This document shows, piece after piece, positions 23,808 through 37,089 of a stretch of DNA of 64,000 nucleotides. Each line of letters begins with the position of its first letter. The stretch's first letter is position 1. Origin of the DNA: Acorus gramineus (Eukaryota; Streptophyta; Magnoliopsida; Acorales; Acoraceae); assembly GCA_030737835.1 (NCBI GenBank), contig CM060857.1:14147496-14211495 (forward strand), in the 5' to 3' direction. Below the pieces are notes generated by a model. It worked only from the letters and a program-made list of their open reading frames with translations, was not told the origin of the DNA and did not search any database. A program made the translations under genes and the position numbers.

Positions 23808-26800
23808 ATGCAACGATTGATCGTATCCCCGACTTCTTCGTCCTCGTATCCACCACTCCTCCCATCACTGCATCGCTTCTCTGCCCTTTCGAACCGCCAC
23901 CGATGCCGGAGATGGAGATCCATCAGGAACAGCAGCAGTAGCAGCAGCGTTGACTGGTGGAAGCCTGAGAAGGGGACGGCGTCGCCTTCCATCAGCGACG
24001 TGATTTGGCCTTCCGCGGGTCAGTTAGATCGATCGAAGTGAATACTATTGTTATCGTTATTGGATTGATGTGATTTGAATGTTTAGGTAGTGATGATGTG
24101 AAATTTGGGGGGGATTGGGAATGGCAGGGGCATTTGCGGCGATGGCGATAATGGGGAGGGTGGACCAGATGATGATGGCTCAGAAGGGGATTTCGATGAC
24201 CATCGCCCCTTTCGGCGCCGTCTGTGCCGTTCTCTTCTCCGCTCCTTCCTCTCCCGCTGCACGGGTCTGTAAATCTCTCTCTCTCTCTCTCTCTCTAGCT
24301 TTCCCTTTTTTTTCTCTCACTGAATCATGTATGTACGTTCAATGGACTTACCAAATCATGTCCGTCCGTTTTGATGCTCTCTCTCTCTCGATAGCGTGCG
24401 GACAAGAAGATCACGATTTTCTTCTTTACCCGGTTTGGGGGTGCTATGTACATTTATACGCCTTAGATAATTCTATTGGGGGTAGATAACAATTCTTTAG
24501 TTTGGTTGTTTTTTAATCATTTTTATTGAAAAAAGTAAACGTCATACGCCTTAGATAATACGCCTTAGCTTGAAATGTGAGAATTGTTTATTAAGACTTT
24601 ATCTATGGCGGGGAATAAAAATACTATTTTATGTCATTTTAAAAAAAAATTATCCCACCTAACAATCTCAAACACACATTCTAAAAACTATTACATCTAT
24701 CAAATCAATCGCACATCTCTCTCACTTATTCAAGGGTATAATTGTCATTTAAAAAGTAATAAACTCTTATCATTTATCATCACTTTATCCAAGGTGAACC
24801 AAACAAGAAAAATGTTACATTTACGTTTCTAATGAGAATAATAAAAAATGCAACTGAACATAAATTTCTTTATTCTGCATGGATTGTTATTTATCCCGAT
24901 ATAGCTATCAGGGTTGAATAGCCCTATGTCACTTCCCTTAGAGGGTTAGGGTCTATTCCTAGCTTATCTAGGCATAGGAGGTATTCTCCCAAATAAACAA
25001 ATTTTTTTTTTTTTTTTTTTTGCTTATGCTCCGTTATTCTCAAATTATGCCTCACCCCAAACTAGGAGTTATGGAGTTTAAGGCCTGTTTAGATGAGGGA
25101 ATAAAGGGTGGAATAGGGGGGATAAGGGGGAATAAAATTAAAAAAGTTGTTTGGGTGGGTGGTATAAAAGGGTATAGCTATGCAGAATACAGTGAGAATA
25201 AACTAGTATATGTATTCTAAGCCCCCCATAAAATCGTGTTATTTCTCTACTGGTATAAAGAGACTAACCTATTAAATCGCATATCATCACATCAAATCAT
25301 CTGTCATCACTTCTTATACATCGATGAGGCCCACATGTCAAATCAATTTTTACACTATATTCATATTTTATTCTCCATCAACCAAACACTCTTAACATTT
25401 ATTATTACATTTTCTAAATAGAATAACTGAAAATACAACCAAATAAAAAATCATTTATTCAATTGATAAAATCAACCATTTCTGAAATAGATTTAAACCT
25501 CATAATAGCTTATGTATCTATCTAAACGGGCCCTTAGAGAATTTATTCAAAGTCCAAAATTTTTCACTAATACTGACTAGAAGTAGTCGGCCACAATTAA
25601 TAAAAGAGTGTTGATACACTCATTCCCATTTGCTCCCCTCAGATGCAATCCCTAGTCCACTATACATTCTAATATATTGTCCTAATGCAATCCCTAGTCC
25701 ACTCTATTTGCTCCCCTCTGATGCAATCCCTAGTCCACTATACATCATACAGTGTATGTTTGATTAAAGTTTTTAATTTTAGAAAAAATAAAAAAATTGT
25801 ATTGATTTATCTTGGTATATTCTTCATTTCTTATAACAATATATGTAGTTCATTAAACGAGTGTTAAAAAAAATCAAAACGGTTGAAGACTGCAAACAGG
25901 CTGGGACTGAAACATGACTTATAGCAAACTCTTGTGATTCCTCCACAAGAAGATATACTTGGATAAATTTATAATCAATTTCATCATAATCGTCTGTTTT
26001 TTATTGGTTTATTTTAAACTATATAGATTGACTATAATTTGATCACTTCTAGATCTAATCAATCATGCAATGGTGTGAAGGATAAAAACAAACGAACACA
26101 AGCAAATATACACAGAGATACAAATACAAGAGTTACATAGAAAACTCACATGAAAAAAAAACAAAACATGGGACTTCGGATAGAAACAAATCACCAACGG
26201 TTTGAAAAAACTTGCAACCACCTAATCAGCATGACAGACTTTACAATCCTACCTGGATCCACCCATGTGGACACTTAATGTGTGTTTTTCATTAAGCTGT
26301 AGAGTTTATAAAGTGCATAGGATCCCAACCAAAATCTCGAATATACAGAGTTACCACAAAAATTGTCCATCAATCCATGACTAGCCAAAAAGCTGATGTT
26401 GGTTCATTATTATGTCTTTGTTGCAAGTAGTTGTTTTGTACCCTTGTAAGTTGTAAGTCTGTTTTAGTAATCTGAGTGGTTCACACAAAACCAACAGCAT
26501 TGCTGTTGTACATCTGTTCAGTGTGAGATCCATGTGCATGCTAAACAGAGATTTGTGTTGTGGGTGCAGAAGTACAACATGTTTGTGGCGCAGATTGGAT
26601 GCGCAGCCATGGGAGTGCTGGCGCTGGCACTGTTTGGGCCGGGCTGGCTCGCCAGGAGCTCAGCACTCGCAGCATCCATTGCTTTCATGATCATCACCCG
26701 CTCCTCCCATCCCCCTGGTAGGCTATAAATTCCCTATATAACTACCAATACAGTCTGGATGATGTGCCCATTATTCTTTTGGGGCTATCTACTTTTAAAT

Positions 26801-27388
26801 TTCTACAATTCATAATCTAATAATGAATGCATAACAGAAAATGTTAGGGATAGTCATTCCTGTAATCATTTTTGTAGTACTACCATGTTTTGATTTTTTT
26901 TAAAAAGTATATATCATTATAATGAAGCACATACCTTCACAAACTGAAATGTATACTTGAATTAATTGAATGCATCTTTCTTAAATTTTTCACAATTAAG
27001 TATATACTCATCCAAGTATGTACTCTATTGGAGATTTCAATATACTTGGTAGGAATGCAGGGAATGACTGTAGGAATGAGTGAGTGTGTCAGCTCTGTCC
27101 ATGCCTAATTGAAGGAATTTACATGATATGCAGCTGCGAGCTTGCCAATACTGTTCATCGATGGCGCGAAGTTCCACCATTTGCATCTCTGGTATGCTCT
27201 CTTCCCTGGAGCTGCTGGATGTCTACTCTTATGTTTGATTGTGAGTGCTACTCTTCTTAATCATCTGTTGTTCAATTTACACTTAACTGGAACATATGAA
27301 TTGGTAATTCTAAATATGTTGGTTCGCTCCTTTTAACTGATTGCAGCAAGAGATGGTGTCCTATTTGAAGGCCAACTACAGATTCTGA
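23808..27388 (+). CDS. Plastid HPP-family integral membrane protein (nitrite-transporter family), five exons
   Basis: Exons 23808-24018, 24128-24264, 26570-26717, 27134-27240 and 27347-27388 join in frame to 214 residues. The first about 50 residues are rich in Ser and Arg with few acids, a plausible chloroplast transit peptide. After it come hydrophobic segments, including ISMTIAPFGAVCAVLF, GCAAMGVLALALF, SALAASIAFMII and WYALFPGAAGCLLLCLI. The family signature H-P-P-A-A is created exactly across the exon 3/4 junction. Arabidopsis members (At5g62720, At3g47980) are reported as chloroplast-envelope nitrite transporters, so a role in moving nitrite into plastids for reduction is likely by homology. 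The protein ends with a short cytosol- or stroma-facing tail (SYLKANYRF). Intron 2 is 2.3 kb and hosts a Tourist-like MITE. A truncated LINE lies just upstream. Confidence 0.9.
24274..24296 (+). repeat. (TC)n microsatellite at the start of HPP intron 2
   Basis: Eleven to twelve TC units lie within 35 bases of the exon 2 donor. It is a simple repeat with no coding role and may help form the pyrimidine-rich context of the intron start. Confidence 0.9.
25081..25533. mobile_element. Tourist-like PIF/Harbinger MITE in HPP intron 2
   Basis: The left end reads AGGCCTGTTTAGATG and the right end ATCTAAACGGGCCC; these are inverted copies. TTA flanks both sides (25078-25080 and 25534-25536), the PIF/Harbinger target duplication. 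The element is 453 bp with no transposase. It shares internal segments, inverted, with 6674-7160. Confidence 0.8.
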
Positions 27389-28976
27389 AAAAACTATTGA
27401 TCTCTTCTTTCGCCAACTATTCATTGGCTCTATTGATTTTTCTTTCATTTTTCACGGACGGGTATAAACATAATAACATATACCATGTCCGGGGTATTTG
27501 TCGCATGTAAATAAATGTACATTCGTATACGCACCTATATATATGCATGTACCTTTTCTACTAAAAATAGAGCTGTATAAACCAAGCTCCAGTATTCATG
27601 GAAATTGTAGGGTGATACATTTTATGCCCTTTTTTCCCAGCAACCGCAACTAGGATGATAAACTGAGGAGGTCATTCTTATAGTCTTACGATTTTTCTAA
27701 TACGATATACTCTTATGGAAAATATAAAAAAAGGTATTTTTCAATTTATTTGAATATATATATTTCATTTTTAAGGTATATACTTCATCAGTCAAATATA
27801 TGTGTTTTTTAAAACAATTCAAAACTTGATGTAATTGTTAAGATTGTATAAGTGACTGCAGTAAGACTTTCTTTTGTTGAGGCCTGAAATATGGGCCATA
27901 TCAACCCATGAGCTCTGTTCATGGGCCTAGAACAATTGTGTGCAGTCCCGTCCATAGCTCTCAGTGTTCTTTTTCAAATATGCACCCGTCTATAGAAGTA
28001 CATAATGTTATAAAAAATAAAGTATACACTGAAAATATAATTTTCATACACAGTTATAATATAATATACGCTATGATAGCATAGTGTAGGTTGTACTAAC
28101 GCAGTATAGGTGACTCTAAGACCACTTTTAAAGTATAGACGGGGCTGCAAAACGAATTGAGTATATCAACGTTCAAGCATTCAATTTTTTTTATATATAT
28201 GTAATAGTATGCATTTTATTTATCAAATGTAAGTATTTCAAAAATAATTCAAAGCTGACAGCAATAAAAATGACTACATAAATGTTTGTCTCTGAACATT
28301 TTATAGTACATCCAATTGTATGATGCAGCCACAAAAAAATAAGTCAAGATCTATACAATTTATAAATTGAACTAGACAACCTATGAATCGAACTGCACAT
28401 ACTCAATAATTGATTGTGCAATTTGATTCATAGACTGTGTAATTCGATTCATAGGCTGTGCAGTTCGATACTGATAGTACTGATCCAAACCCCAAAAAAC
28501 ACATAAACATCACAGTTAAAGACTATCTCAATAACCAAGACAAAGTCCATATGGCGTACGTGCTTTAATATAAAAGTTCAAAGTCCATACGCCAACTCGT
28601 ATGAGAGTCGTTGCTAAAGTTTCAAAGTCATCATTTTGCGTTCCATTAGGGACCCAATTCATAAATCTTGGTCTAAGCATGGCCAGCACTTGATTCTTTC
28701 TATTCTATTGTTTATGCATCATTTATTTCTTGAATGGTCTCTTTCATTGTTATGTCTTCAAAAATGCAAGTTTCATGATCTCTAGTCATGATTTTATTTT
28801 ATTTTTATTATATTTAATGAAACACATGCCTCACCAACAAAATGGGATTGCAGCTGACATTGCATATAAATACATGTAACATCATCATTCATAAATCATA
28901 TAGTATGTCTTGGGCTTCTTGTTAAAATAGTTCATGTGAAAAAGCTGATTTTCCTTTTTCTGCACATATAAAAAAA
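27389..28976. other. HPP 3' flank and AT-rich spacer
   Basis: The first few hundred bases are the 3' flank of the HPP gene. At 27941-28149 is a 209-bp unit with inverted ends TGCAGTCCCGTCCATA and TATAGACGGGGCTGCA and a CTATGATAGCATAGTGTA core; related cores appear near 19050 and 56630. No target duplication is clear. Nothing else is recognisable. Confidence 0.5.
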
Positions 28977-29569
28977 GGTTATTAAGTTTTCACACTTTCT
29001 AAAACAGTTAAATTATTAAAAATTCCTTCTAAAACACAATATTATTATAAACCCTCTTTAAATGTTAACTGAATTTGTAAAAAATTCAAATGAGTTATTT
29101 TTTAACGGAATAGGTTATTAAATGATGGATTGACAATAATACCCTTACTAAAAAATCCTAACTTGATAGAAAAAAAAATGTTATTTAGTTTTTACCCCTC
29201 CTAAAACAGGAAAATTATTAAAAATAACACTATAAAACACAATATCATTATAAACCACCTTTAAATGTTAACTGGATTTGTAAAACCCAACCGTCAACAA
29301 AACAAAAAGAAATTAGTACTCCCAAAAAAATTTTGACGGAAAGGGGTTTATGTTAATGAAAGGGTTTTTTTTCTATCAAGTTAGGATATTTTTTTAGTAA
29401 GGGTATTATTGTCAATCCATCATTTAATAATCTATTCCGTCAAAAAATAACTTATTTGGGTTTTTGACAAATCCAGTTAGCATTTAAAATGGGCTTATAA
29501 TAATATTGTGTTTTGAAAGGGGTTTTTAATAATTGACTTGTTTTAGGAGAGGTGGAAACTAAATAACCC
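28977..29569. mobile_element. Foldback MITE with nested end repeats
   Basis: The left end GGTTATTAAGTTTTCAC and the right end GTGGAAACTAAATAACC are inverted. A second copy of the end motif, GTTATTTAGTTTTTACC, lies inside at about 29182, followed by a repeat of the first arm, so the element looks partly duplicated or nested. Long matching arms contain ACTAAAAAATCCTAACTTGA on the left and its inverse on the right. Flanks are A-runs, so a target duplication cannot be judged. Confidence 0.6.
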
Positions 29570-30095
29570 AAAAAAAAAATGTTTTGAAGGCAAAGTAAAA
29601 CTCATGGGGAAATTAATGCTAAGTTATTTTTTTAAACCCTTATTTTTTAGGTCTCTAGATTATTATTTTTTTATATCACTACGTGGAAAATGTTTGGGAG
29701 GAGGCAGTGACACTTATTTCCATTGCTCGGGTTGGTTCAAGCTTTGTTGTTTTTCATTTTGGTTTGCCGGGCTGTTCTCAGCTCGGATGTACCTCTCTTT
29801 TCTTTGTTTCGATTTGCTTCAAGGGGGAAGGGACTCACGCATCTTGTGTGGCTTCGTCTCCTATTAAATTAAGTTCTTAGTTCTTCTATCCTCTCCCTTT
29901 CTTGTGTTAAGGCAAGAATTCGACCTATTGTAACTTATTTTTAAAAGTTATATATATTCTACCTTTTCTTATATATATAAAAAAAAATTGGAATACACCT
30001 TCACATGAGTTGTTAAATTTTTTGGGTCTTTATATCTCATTTTCATTACTTTTTTTTTTTTATATAGAAAACTTAGACCATATAACTTTCAGAAG

Positions 30096-30295
30096 TTATA
30101 TAGTCCGCCATGACTCGACCCTGGCTACCAAGGTTGACATCCCGTCTTCATGCCATGTGCACGCCTCTATCTGGGTTTGTTGTATTTCACGTGTCTAGGT
30201 CTATCAGTCCACTCTCACCCCCAATTCAGAGTTGTAACCATTTTTTCAACAATAAAAAAGATGGTAGCAATTTCTACCTAGTTTCAAAAAAAAAA
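30096..30295 (+). mobile_element. Short truncated retroelement with poly(A) and 12-bp target duplication
   Basis: A 200-bp insert ends in a poly(A) run and is bordered by AACTTTCAGAAG at 30084-30095 and 30296-30307. Its last 60 bases have a TTGTAA...CAATAA pattern like the LINE at 22841-23436, so a 5'-truncated LINE is the best guess; a SINE is possible. No frame is conserved. Confidence 0.75.
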
Positions 30296-30687
30296 AACTT
30301 TCAGAAGAAGTTACAAGTCTGAAATTTGCCTTAAAACAAAATGAGGGAGGAGGAGAGAAAATTGAAAGGGGAGGCAAGAAGAAACTAAGATTATGCATTT
30401 TGCAACCTCAATAGAGAAGAAGATGTTACATAGAAACGATGAAGAAAAAAACCACAAGACGAAAGAAAACCACAAGACCCTCCACGTTGCTCATTTTCAT
30501 TACTTACCACGTTGCTTACTCCTTTTCTATAATAATAATAAGCATTCTGTATATGATGTTAACGTGTACACTACTAAAACTCATACATGTACATTGTTAC
30601 ATAACATGCACATACAAACATTATTTAAATAAAAATGAAAAACCTAAAAAGAATATAATCACAAACTTAGGAGTGCTTTCACATGCA

Positions 30688-30915
30688 GGTGCATTTGGTT
30701 GCGTGATTGCAAAACTGATTCTGCAGGAATCTGGGTTTTAAAACTGATTCTGCAGGAAGCTCATTTTCTTAGCTTTTTGAAATCGCAGCTTTTGGGTACT
30801 ATTTGCCTGAAATCTGTGTGCAGGACGCTGTTACAATAAAACTGTTTGGTTGCACGATTGCAAACGCAGCTTCATGCAATCGCAAACGCTGCATAATCGT
30901 GCAACTAAACGCACC
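30688..30915. repeat. Small MITE with inverted ends
   Basis: The left end GGTGCATTTGGTTGC and the right end GCAACTAAACGCACC are inverted repeats over about 15-20 bases around a 200-bp interior containing repeated ACTGATTCTGCAGGAA. A flanking duplication was not identified, so the superfamily is left open. Confidence 0.6.
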
Positions 30916-31049
30916 AGAAAAAGTTAATAGGCTCAAAAAATTATAAAAAAGCCTGGACTTAATTCCCCCAAAACTAAAAAAAAAAAGATAAATTAAAAAA
31001 TAGTCTGATTGAAAATCAAAGAGAACTTTACTCTGTATTAGGTCACGAA

Positions 31050-33407
31050 TAATGTTACGTACATCCTTTTTTTTAGATCCAATTCCAGTCTACACGTGTT
31101 TTGAATTTTTTAAAAATAATATACCTCAACTAATGAATTATATTCTTTTACAAAAAATAAAGCATTTGCTTCAAAAAATTGCCTCGATACATTTATAGAA
31201 ATGTAAAAAATTTCTATCGAAATATATAGCTCGTGAATATGGGTATATCTTCAATGATTTTTTATCGATGCATATAGGATTAGAATGAGAGCAGGAAAAA
31301 AAAAAATATATGTAACAGCACTCATTGGGTCACATTCAATGCATATGCTTTTTATGATGGTTAGCCTCTGAAATCAGCTCATCACTTATGGGGGCTGAAA
31401 GAGCTGACTAGTTGAAATCAGCCCCTGACCCAGTCCATAAAATAAAAACCTAACAATAGCAAAAATGGAGACAGATATGCTTCTTAATGCCAAAAACGTA
31501 CACAAATTAAACTGCACAAATTACATTCGTTTTATGCGTTGAACTGTTGAAGGCAATTTCTCAACAACCCAAACCTTTCCAAGTGATCATGATATTAAAA
31601 TAGATGGAGTTCCATGTGATGAAAAAGTGTAGTGTTGTTGCTAAAGTTTTTAAGTTATCATCCTATATAGAAGCTTTCCTCATAGCTATACGTAATAATA
31701 ATGGTTGTTCCATCAACAAAATGCAACTCTTGAAACCATTGACACTGTTGAAGAAACTGAACAAAATAGAAGAGGAACCAGAAGCTTTGAGATGCGAATA
31801 CGCTTTCCTTAAAGCGATTTCCTACCAGTCTCTACAAAACTGTTTGAAAAATTGATGATCCAAATATGTAGAATGAAATTAAAAGAGTTATATAGGACCT
31901 CTATAATTATCTTGTTAAATGGTTGCATCCATTCTAATTTTAATTTGTAACATTTTAGAATTTCAGTTATTCAGAACGGTTCAAGAGACAATTGGCGAAT
32001 TATGAAAAGCTACTCACTACTCACGTCACGTGTGGGTGTGTGTAGACTATTTTTTTCCCTTTTATCTTTTTTAAAACGCAACTCAACGAGTGGACCATTC
32101 TACAAGACGAGAAAATTTATCTTATAGAACCAATGTGTGGTTAATTTTAAGTGTGCTATAATCTGTTCAACATATATACAGTGGTTAATTTGATCTGAGT
32201 AAGACTGTTTGTGAACGTTTAGAAATGAAGAAAAGCTAAGGAGAGATAAATTTTCTCATCAACCACTTGAGATAGTGTTGTATGTGACAATAAAGAGGAA
32301 AATTTTTCCTTTTTTGTCACTTATCTCATTTGTTTGATTATAAGATAAAAAAAATCATGCTGGTATAATGATGACGTGACAGTGATGCTCCTATCATTCT
32401 TTTGCTCAATACTATAATATAAAAACCAGCCAGTTACATGGGACCCATCCAGTGCCAAAATTGTTCATTCCAACAGGCCTATCCATGTTCCAACCACCAC
32501 CCTGCTCTGTATAAGCAAGCAAACTGAAGTGACAAATTATGAATCCTATTCTAACAATCAGATACAGTCAAACAGCCCTAACAGACACTAGCAATTTTGA
32601 TGATGTGGGGACCTTCCATGGACCCATTTTGGGTACCTTTGTTTGGCCTTCCCACCCACTCTCACACAATAGACAACCAAAACCTTGTCATAATGCTTAT
32701 CCTCACTGGCTTGGCTTTAGTTACTACCTGTTGAATTTTCTAGTTGTAGGGAAACTTTCAATTCCAATTGAGAAAACCCTATCATAGTGATCTCCAATTA
32801 ATGCATAGGTGTTCAACAACAAAATATAGTAGTTGGATCATGGATGTAAGTAGGGATCTAATTAACTTGGATTACTTGAACAGGGTTAGATCTCAACCCA
32901 AATTGGTGGAGGATAACCTAAATCAAAATTCAGCTGATTCATATCATTTAATTTCACATTTGAGTTAGGTCTAGATTTGATTCTAAATAAAAAAATGTTA
33001 TTTTAAGTATTTTAAATTTCACAGTTGCGCCCTGGTGGAGAAGATAATATAGATGAAAACAAATAACAATAATTAATACAAAATATTGTACAATTTAAAT
33101 TTCATCTCACGTATCAATCTACGTATTTAAACTCACCATATAAGCCATCAGGTTTAGATGGGACCCGAGTTACCCAACCCCTTAATCCAAATCTAATCCA
33201 AACTGAGTTTAAGCTTATTCAATTTATGTTTGAGTGAAACCCTATGTTAAAATTCCAACCCAAAACCTTGAATCTCGTAAAAGTTGAGTTGTACTGAGTT
33301 AAATTCAATCATTCAAGATGCACCCTAGTTGTTAATTGTACAGTAATGTTCAAACCTACCTCACCACATATGTAAAGGGGTGAGAGATATACAAATGGAT
33401 TTGTGCC
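31050..33407. other. Gene-poor AT-rich stretch
   Basis: At 31050-31315 lies a degenerate inverted-repeat unit related to the one near 18715-18990. From 31320 to 33407 there are short open frames but none resembles a known family or shows supporting splice or start context. It holds no RNA gene that I can recognise. Confidence 0.45.
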
Positions 33408-33689
33408 CTAAAAGGACTCAAACAAAGGTGACCCACCTGCCCTTGCAGTATCCAATGGGGGGGCAAGGTGTGATGGATCTTGATTTATTATCACTACTCT
33501 CTCTTTGGGATTGGAGACTCTCTTGTCATTGACAGGTGAAGAAGGGGACAACCTGCATGAACATTGCCAGGGACTGAATGACAGATCAACACAATATGTG
33601 GGGGACTCTTCTTCTTGATTGGCCTTGTGAATTCTCCCATGCATGCAAACAAACACATGCATTCCCAAAAAAACAGAAGCTCCTCTCAT
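33408..33689 (-). CDS. Hypothetical 93-residue protein, doubtful
   Basis: This intact frame starts in a good plant context (CACTTCACCACCATGAG). The N-terminus is weakly hydrophobic (ASVFLGMHVFVCMHG) and could be a poor signal sequence. The middle has spaced Cys residues (YCVDLSFSPWQCSC), and the C-terminal half is Pro/Asp-rich with a dibasic-like DKR. The layout recalls a secreted peptide precursor, but I recognise no known peptide motif (CLE, CEP, IDA, PSK or RALF). There is no clear TATA box or neighbouring exon. It may be a chance frame. Confidence 0.3.
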   Translation of the reverse strand: MRGASVFLGMHVFVCMHGRIHKANQEEESPTYCVDLSFSPWQCSCRLSPSSPVNDKRVSNPKERVVIINQDPSHLAPPLDTARAGGSPLFESF

Positions 33690-36600
33690 GGTGGTGAAGT
33701 GTTTCTTATCCAGTCGTCACAATCTAATTCTCTTTTCCTGGATTTCCTCCCTCTAGTCTCTTCGAATCATTGATTGGTATAATTAATCAACTGTTCTGGA
33801 TAATGTTATTCTAGGATTTTCCAATTTTTTTGAAGTTGATGTTTTGTTGAAGTATATCTAGAATTAATAGTCCAATGCCACATTTGAAACTAATTTAATT
33901 TAAAAAATAACTTATAGTCAAACACAGTGTTTAAAAACAAGTTTGAACAACTTTAAGTGATTTTACATTCACAAGAAACATGTTTCATTTATTGTTTTCA
34001 AACGTCCCAGTGGCCTCAACTTTTAATTATAAAAAGATAGTTAATTTTAGAAATCTAACAAAACAATGTTTTCTAATTAAACATTATTTAATTTTCAAAA
34101 AATTTTTTAAGTGAAAAAATATTTTTTCAAACTCATTTTCATATGCTGTCTAATTTAATTAAAATAATCTATTTTCAAAAGCTACTCTTATGTACCTTTT
34201 TCATGTGTAAAAGATGTTTTATTTATTTTTAAAACATAAAACTCAAAACATCAAATTAACTGTTAAAAGTTCAAAAATATCTATTTGGAATTTATCATCT
34301 AAAAACTATTTTAATTATGAGATTTTCTATTTAATTATGGCTAGTGGAGTAGGAATGATTGCTTCTATCAATAAAGGGATTGATTAATGGGGATGAATGG
34401 GAGGGTGCTTTTGAGGCTTGTTTTTTTTGTAAGTGGTTTGATAGAGATAATTTACTTTATTGATACTGTGTAATATATGAACGGTCACCATGTGACTATA
34501 TGAGTGTCTTCCACTATCAGATTAATTGGAAGATATCAGATTAATTACTATCATTATAATAAAGATATATTGGGACAGATTTGTTGTTATACGAGAAACA
34601 ATGAAACACGAAACACATTTTAGAGTCAATCATCTTAGGTCACATCATCCGAAAACAATCATTAATTTTAATTATAACAACTGAAAATAATTATTCCATG
34701 TGTAATATACGGTACTTAATTATGTGAATATGTGACAGGAAGTAAAAAAAAAAACATATACGCGCTGTGACACGGTGCAACTATAATTGTCCATTTAAAA
34801 CGATCGTATGAGTATGTCTTTTTTTCATAAAAAAATGTATTTTATTAGTTAAATATATATTTTACAAAATCAAAATATACGTAAACCGTAAAAGGTGGAG
34901 TTCTAAAATAACGAACAAAATATATTTAAAGTATAGAATCATTTACACATGTATTACAGCTTACAGATAGACTCAATTTCATCACCATCATGAGCCACTA
35001 CACACTCATCATGTAAATGAGATCTATAAATGATATTTAATTTGACAGTATATATATTTAGCATTATCTTCTTTGTGAAACCAACACATGCTATGGAGAC
35101 CATGATCAAGAAAAGAAACTACCCTATACAAGTCTATATATTAATCAAAAGATTCACAACCTCCTAACTTTATTGCATTGTTTTTTAATTTGGGGAAGAA
35201 TGTTCAGTGAAGCGGATTAGAAGCCGTTCCTCGTGTGGAACCTGTGACACATGTGACAAACACATATATAAAATTCTCAACCTCTCCATATAATAAAGTT
35301 TCATATTAGATATCCCATTGGAGTTTGAGATACAATCCCCACAAGGGGACAATATGCTGCATGTATGGATGTGATGCACACCCTCCTTAGAACATGCCCT
35401 TCCACAGTTATTGGTAGGAGGCCAAGCACCTGAAATAAATATCACAAAAATAAAAAGAAGGCTCCGTAGAGAAATATTTATTGTTTCTCTTGTAGACTGT
35501 TAGTGGTGGACCATGATGTGATATATATATATATATAATACACTGTGTGTCTGGTAAGCCTACCAATTTTATCTAAAAAAATATTTGTACATGAGAATAT
35601 GCATATGAAAAAAAAAAAATACCATATTCGAAACTAAGTATGGATATAAATATTAAATATATTTGACCTAAAAAATATCTTTATCTAATATATGTTGTAA
35701 AATTATATATTTGTTTTATAATTGTTCATATTCATTATTCAGCATAATTAATTATCATAATCTTAAAATTTAAATAATTATTTTTTCTCTATATATGATA
35801 GAAATCTCATTTTAATTATCCATATCCATATCGTTAAACAAACTTGGGGGGTGAGATTTTGAAACTGGACAAATATCATCTTGGTTTAGCAAATAATAAC
35901 AAATGTGGGCAAAGAGCAATTCAGAAATAATATAATAAAAGGTACGTTGTTACGCGGCATAGTGTCGTTTGTACTCACGTTGCAGTGTCATACATATTAT
36001 TTAATGTTCAATAAAATATTATTATAAATTAATTTATACAATATATTAAAATATATATTTTATTAGATAACATGAATACTATTTTTAAAAAATTAAAACA
36101 TATACAATGAATATTATTTTTGAAAAATCAAATGTATGCGTGTTGCAGGCAAGCATATGAAAAAGGTTATGTATATGATTTTTTGTAAGGGTATACTGTA
36201 TACACGTGAACAAAACCTTTTACTTTAGGAGAGCGTACATTTTTTTTTTGACCTAGTTAGGTCGAATACAAGTTAAACAATCTGATTATTCAACTCATCC
36301 ACGACCATCAGATTTTAATTTTTTAAAAAGAGAAGAGTTAAAGATTCGTTAAATACTAGTTTCAATTTAAAAATCTTTACATATAGAATATTTCAATATG
36401 AGTCACGAACCCGTTAGACAATCAGATTGGAGATCAGATCACGTTAGACAATTTGATTGTTCAACGCAATCATAACCGTTCGATCTTATAAAACATTATA
36501 ATTGAGACATTTTATCAGATTTCAAAATTCAAATTAAGATTATTTAAATTTTAATCTTTTCTTTTTTAAGATTTAAGTAAATTAAGTATCTCAAACCGAT

Positions 36601-37058
36601 AAGATCAAACGATCACGATCTCAATCCCATCAGATTATCCAACTAGTGTTGAACTTAACCCGGATCCATTTTTAAATAAAAAAATACCAAAAATAATATA
36701 TCAAGCATGCAATAAGCCAAACACAGAGATCAAACGGTCGTCCATCACTTACGCCACAACCAAACACGTGCAAGCCCCACCCAATGCTCTTTTTTAGATG
36801 GAAGGTCGGTCTCCATTTTCAGCCGTTCGATGAAAGACGCGTGGTCAGATGTGTTTAACGTCACGGATCAGAGTAATGAAAGCAAGGTAAAGACAAAATA
36901 AAGGACACACGTGTCAGTACAGAACGGATTCCCGCGAAAACATCTCCGTGACGTGTTATCTCATTCAGTAACTGCCTCCAAATAATCGCCGCTCTCTCCA
37001 ACTCTAAAATCGCCGATTCATTCAAATCAAAATAAACACCAAATCGTCTCGATCAATG
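33690..37058. other. AT-rich spacer and RING-gene promoter region
   Basis: No gene is supported. There are AT dinucleotide runs (for example 35521-35537) and a set of short segments with GATTGTTCAAC-like and CCGATAAGATC-like words at 36270-36620 that look like decayed repeats. From about 36720 the base composition rises; ACGT-core motifs occur (GCCACAAC, ACACGTG near 36765, CACACGTGTC near 36905, GACGTG near 36951), plausible promoter elements for the gene at 37195. Confidence 0.4.
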
Positions 37059-37079
37059 TCTCTCTCTCTCTCTCTCTCT
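37059..37079 (+). repeat. (TC)n tract upstream of the RING gene
   Basis: A run of about ten TC units sits just upstream of the TATA-like block. Pyrimidine tracts of this kind are common in plant core promoters and leaders. Confidence 0.85.
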
Positions 37080-37089
37080 GGATCAAATC

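Noticed and set aside
26040-26280. Stretch with CACAGAGATACAAATACAAGAGTT resembling LTR-retrotransposon sequence
   Set aside because: No paired LTR, primer-binding site or coding domain was found nearby.
29604-29880. Overlapping frames encoding Phe/Leu/Cys-rich peptides
   Set aside because: They could be a decayed retroelement, but neither ends nor conserved domain residues can be identified.
31604-31855. 83-codon plus-strand frame
   Set aside because: No family match, poor context and AT-rich composition typical of chance frames.
35185-35445. Minus-strand 86-residue frame with several Cys (GRACSKEG...CGDC)
   Set aside because: I compared it by eye with cysteine-rich peptide families (EPF, TPD1, GASA) and none fits; no start context or exon partners support it.
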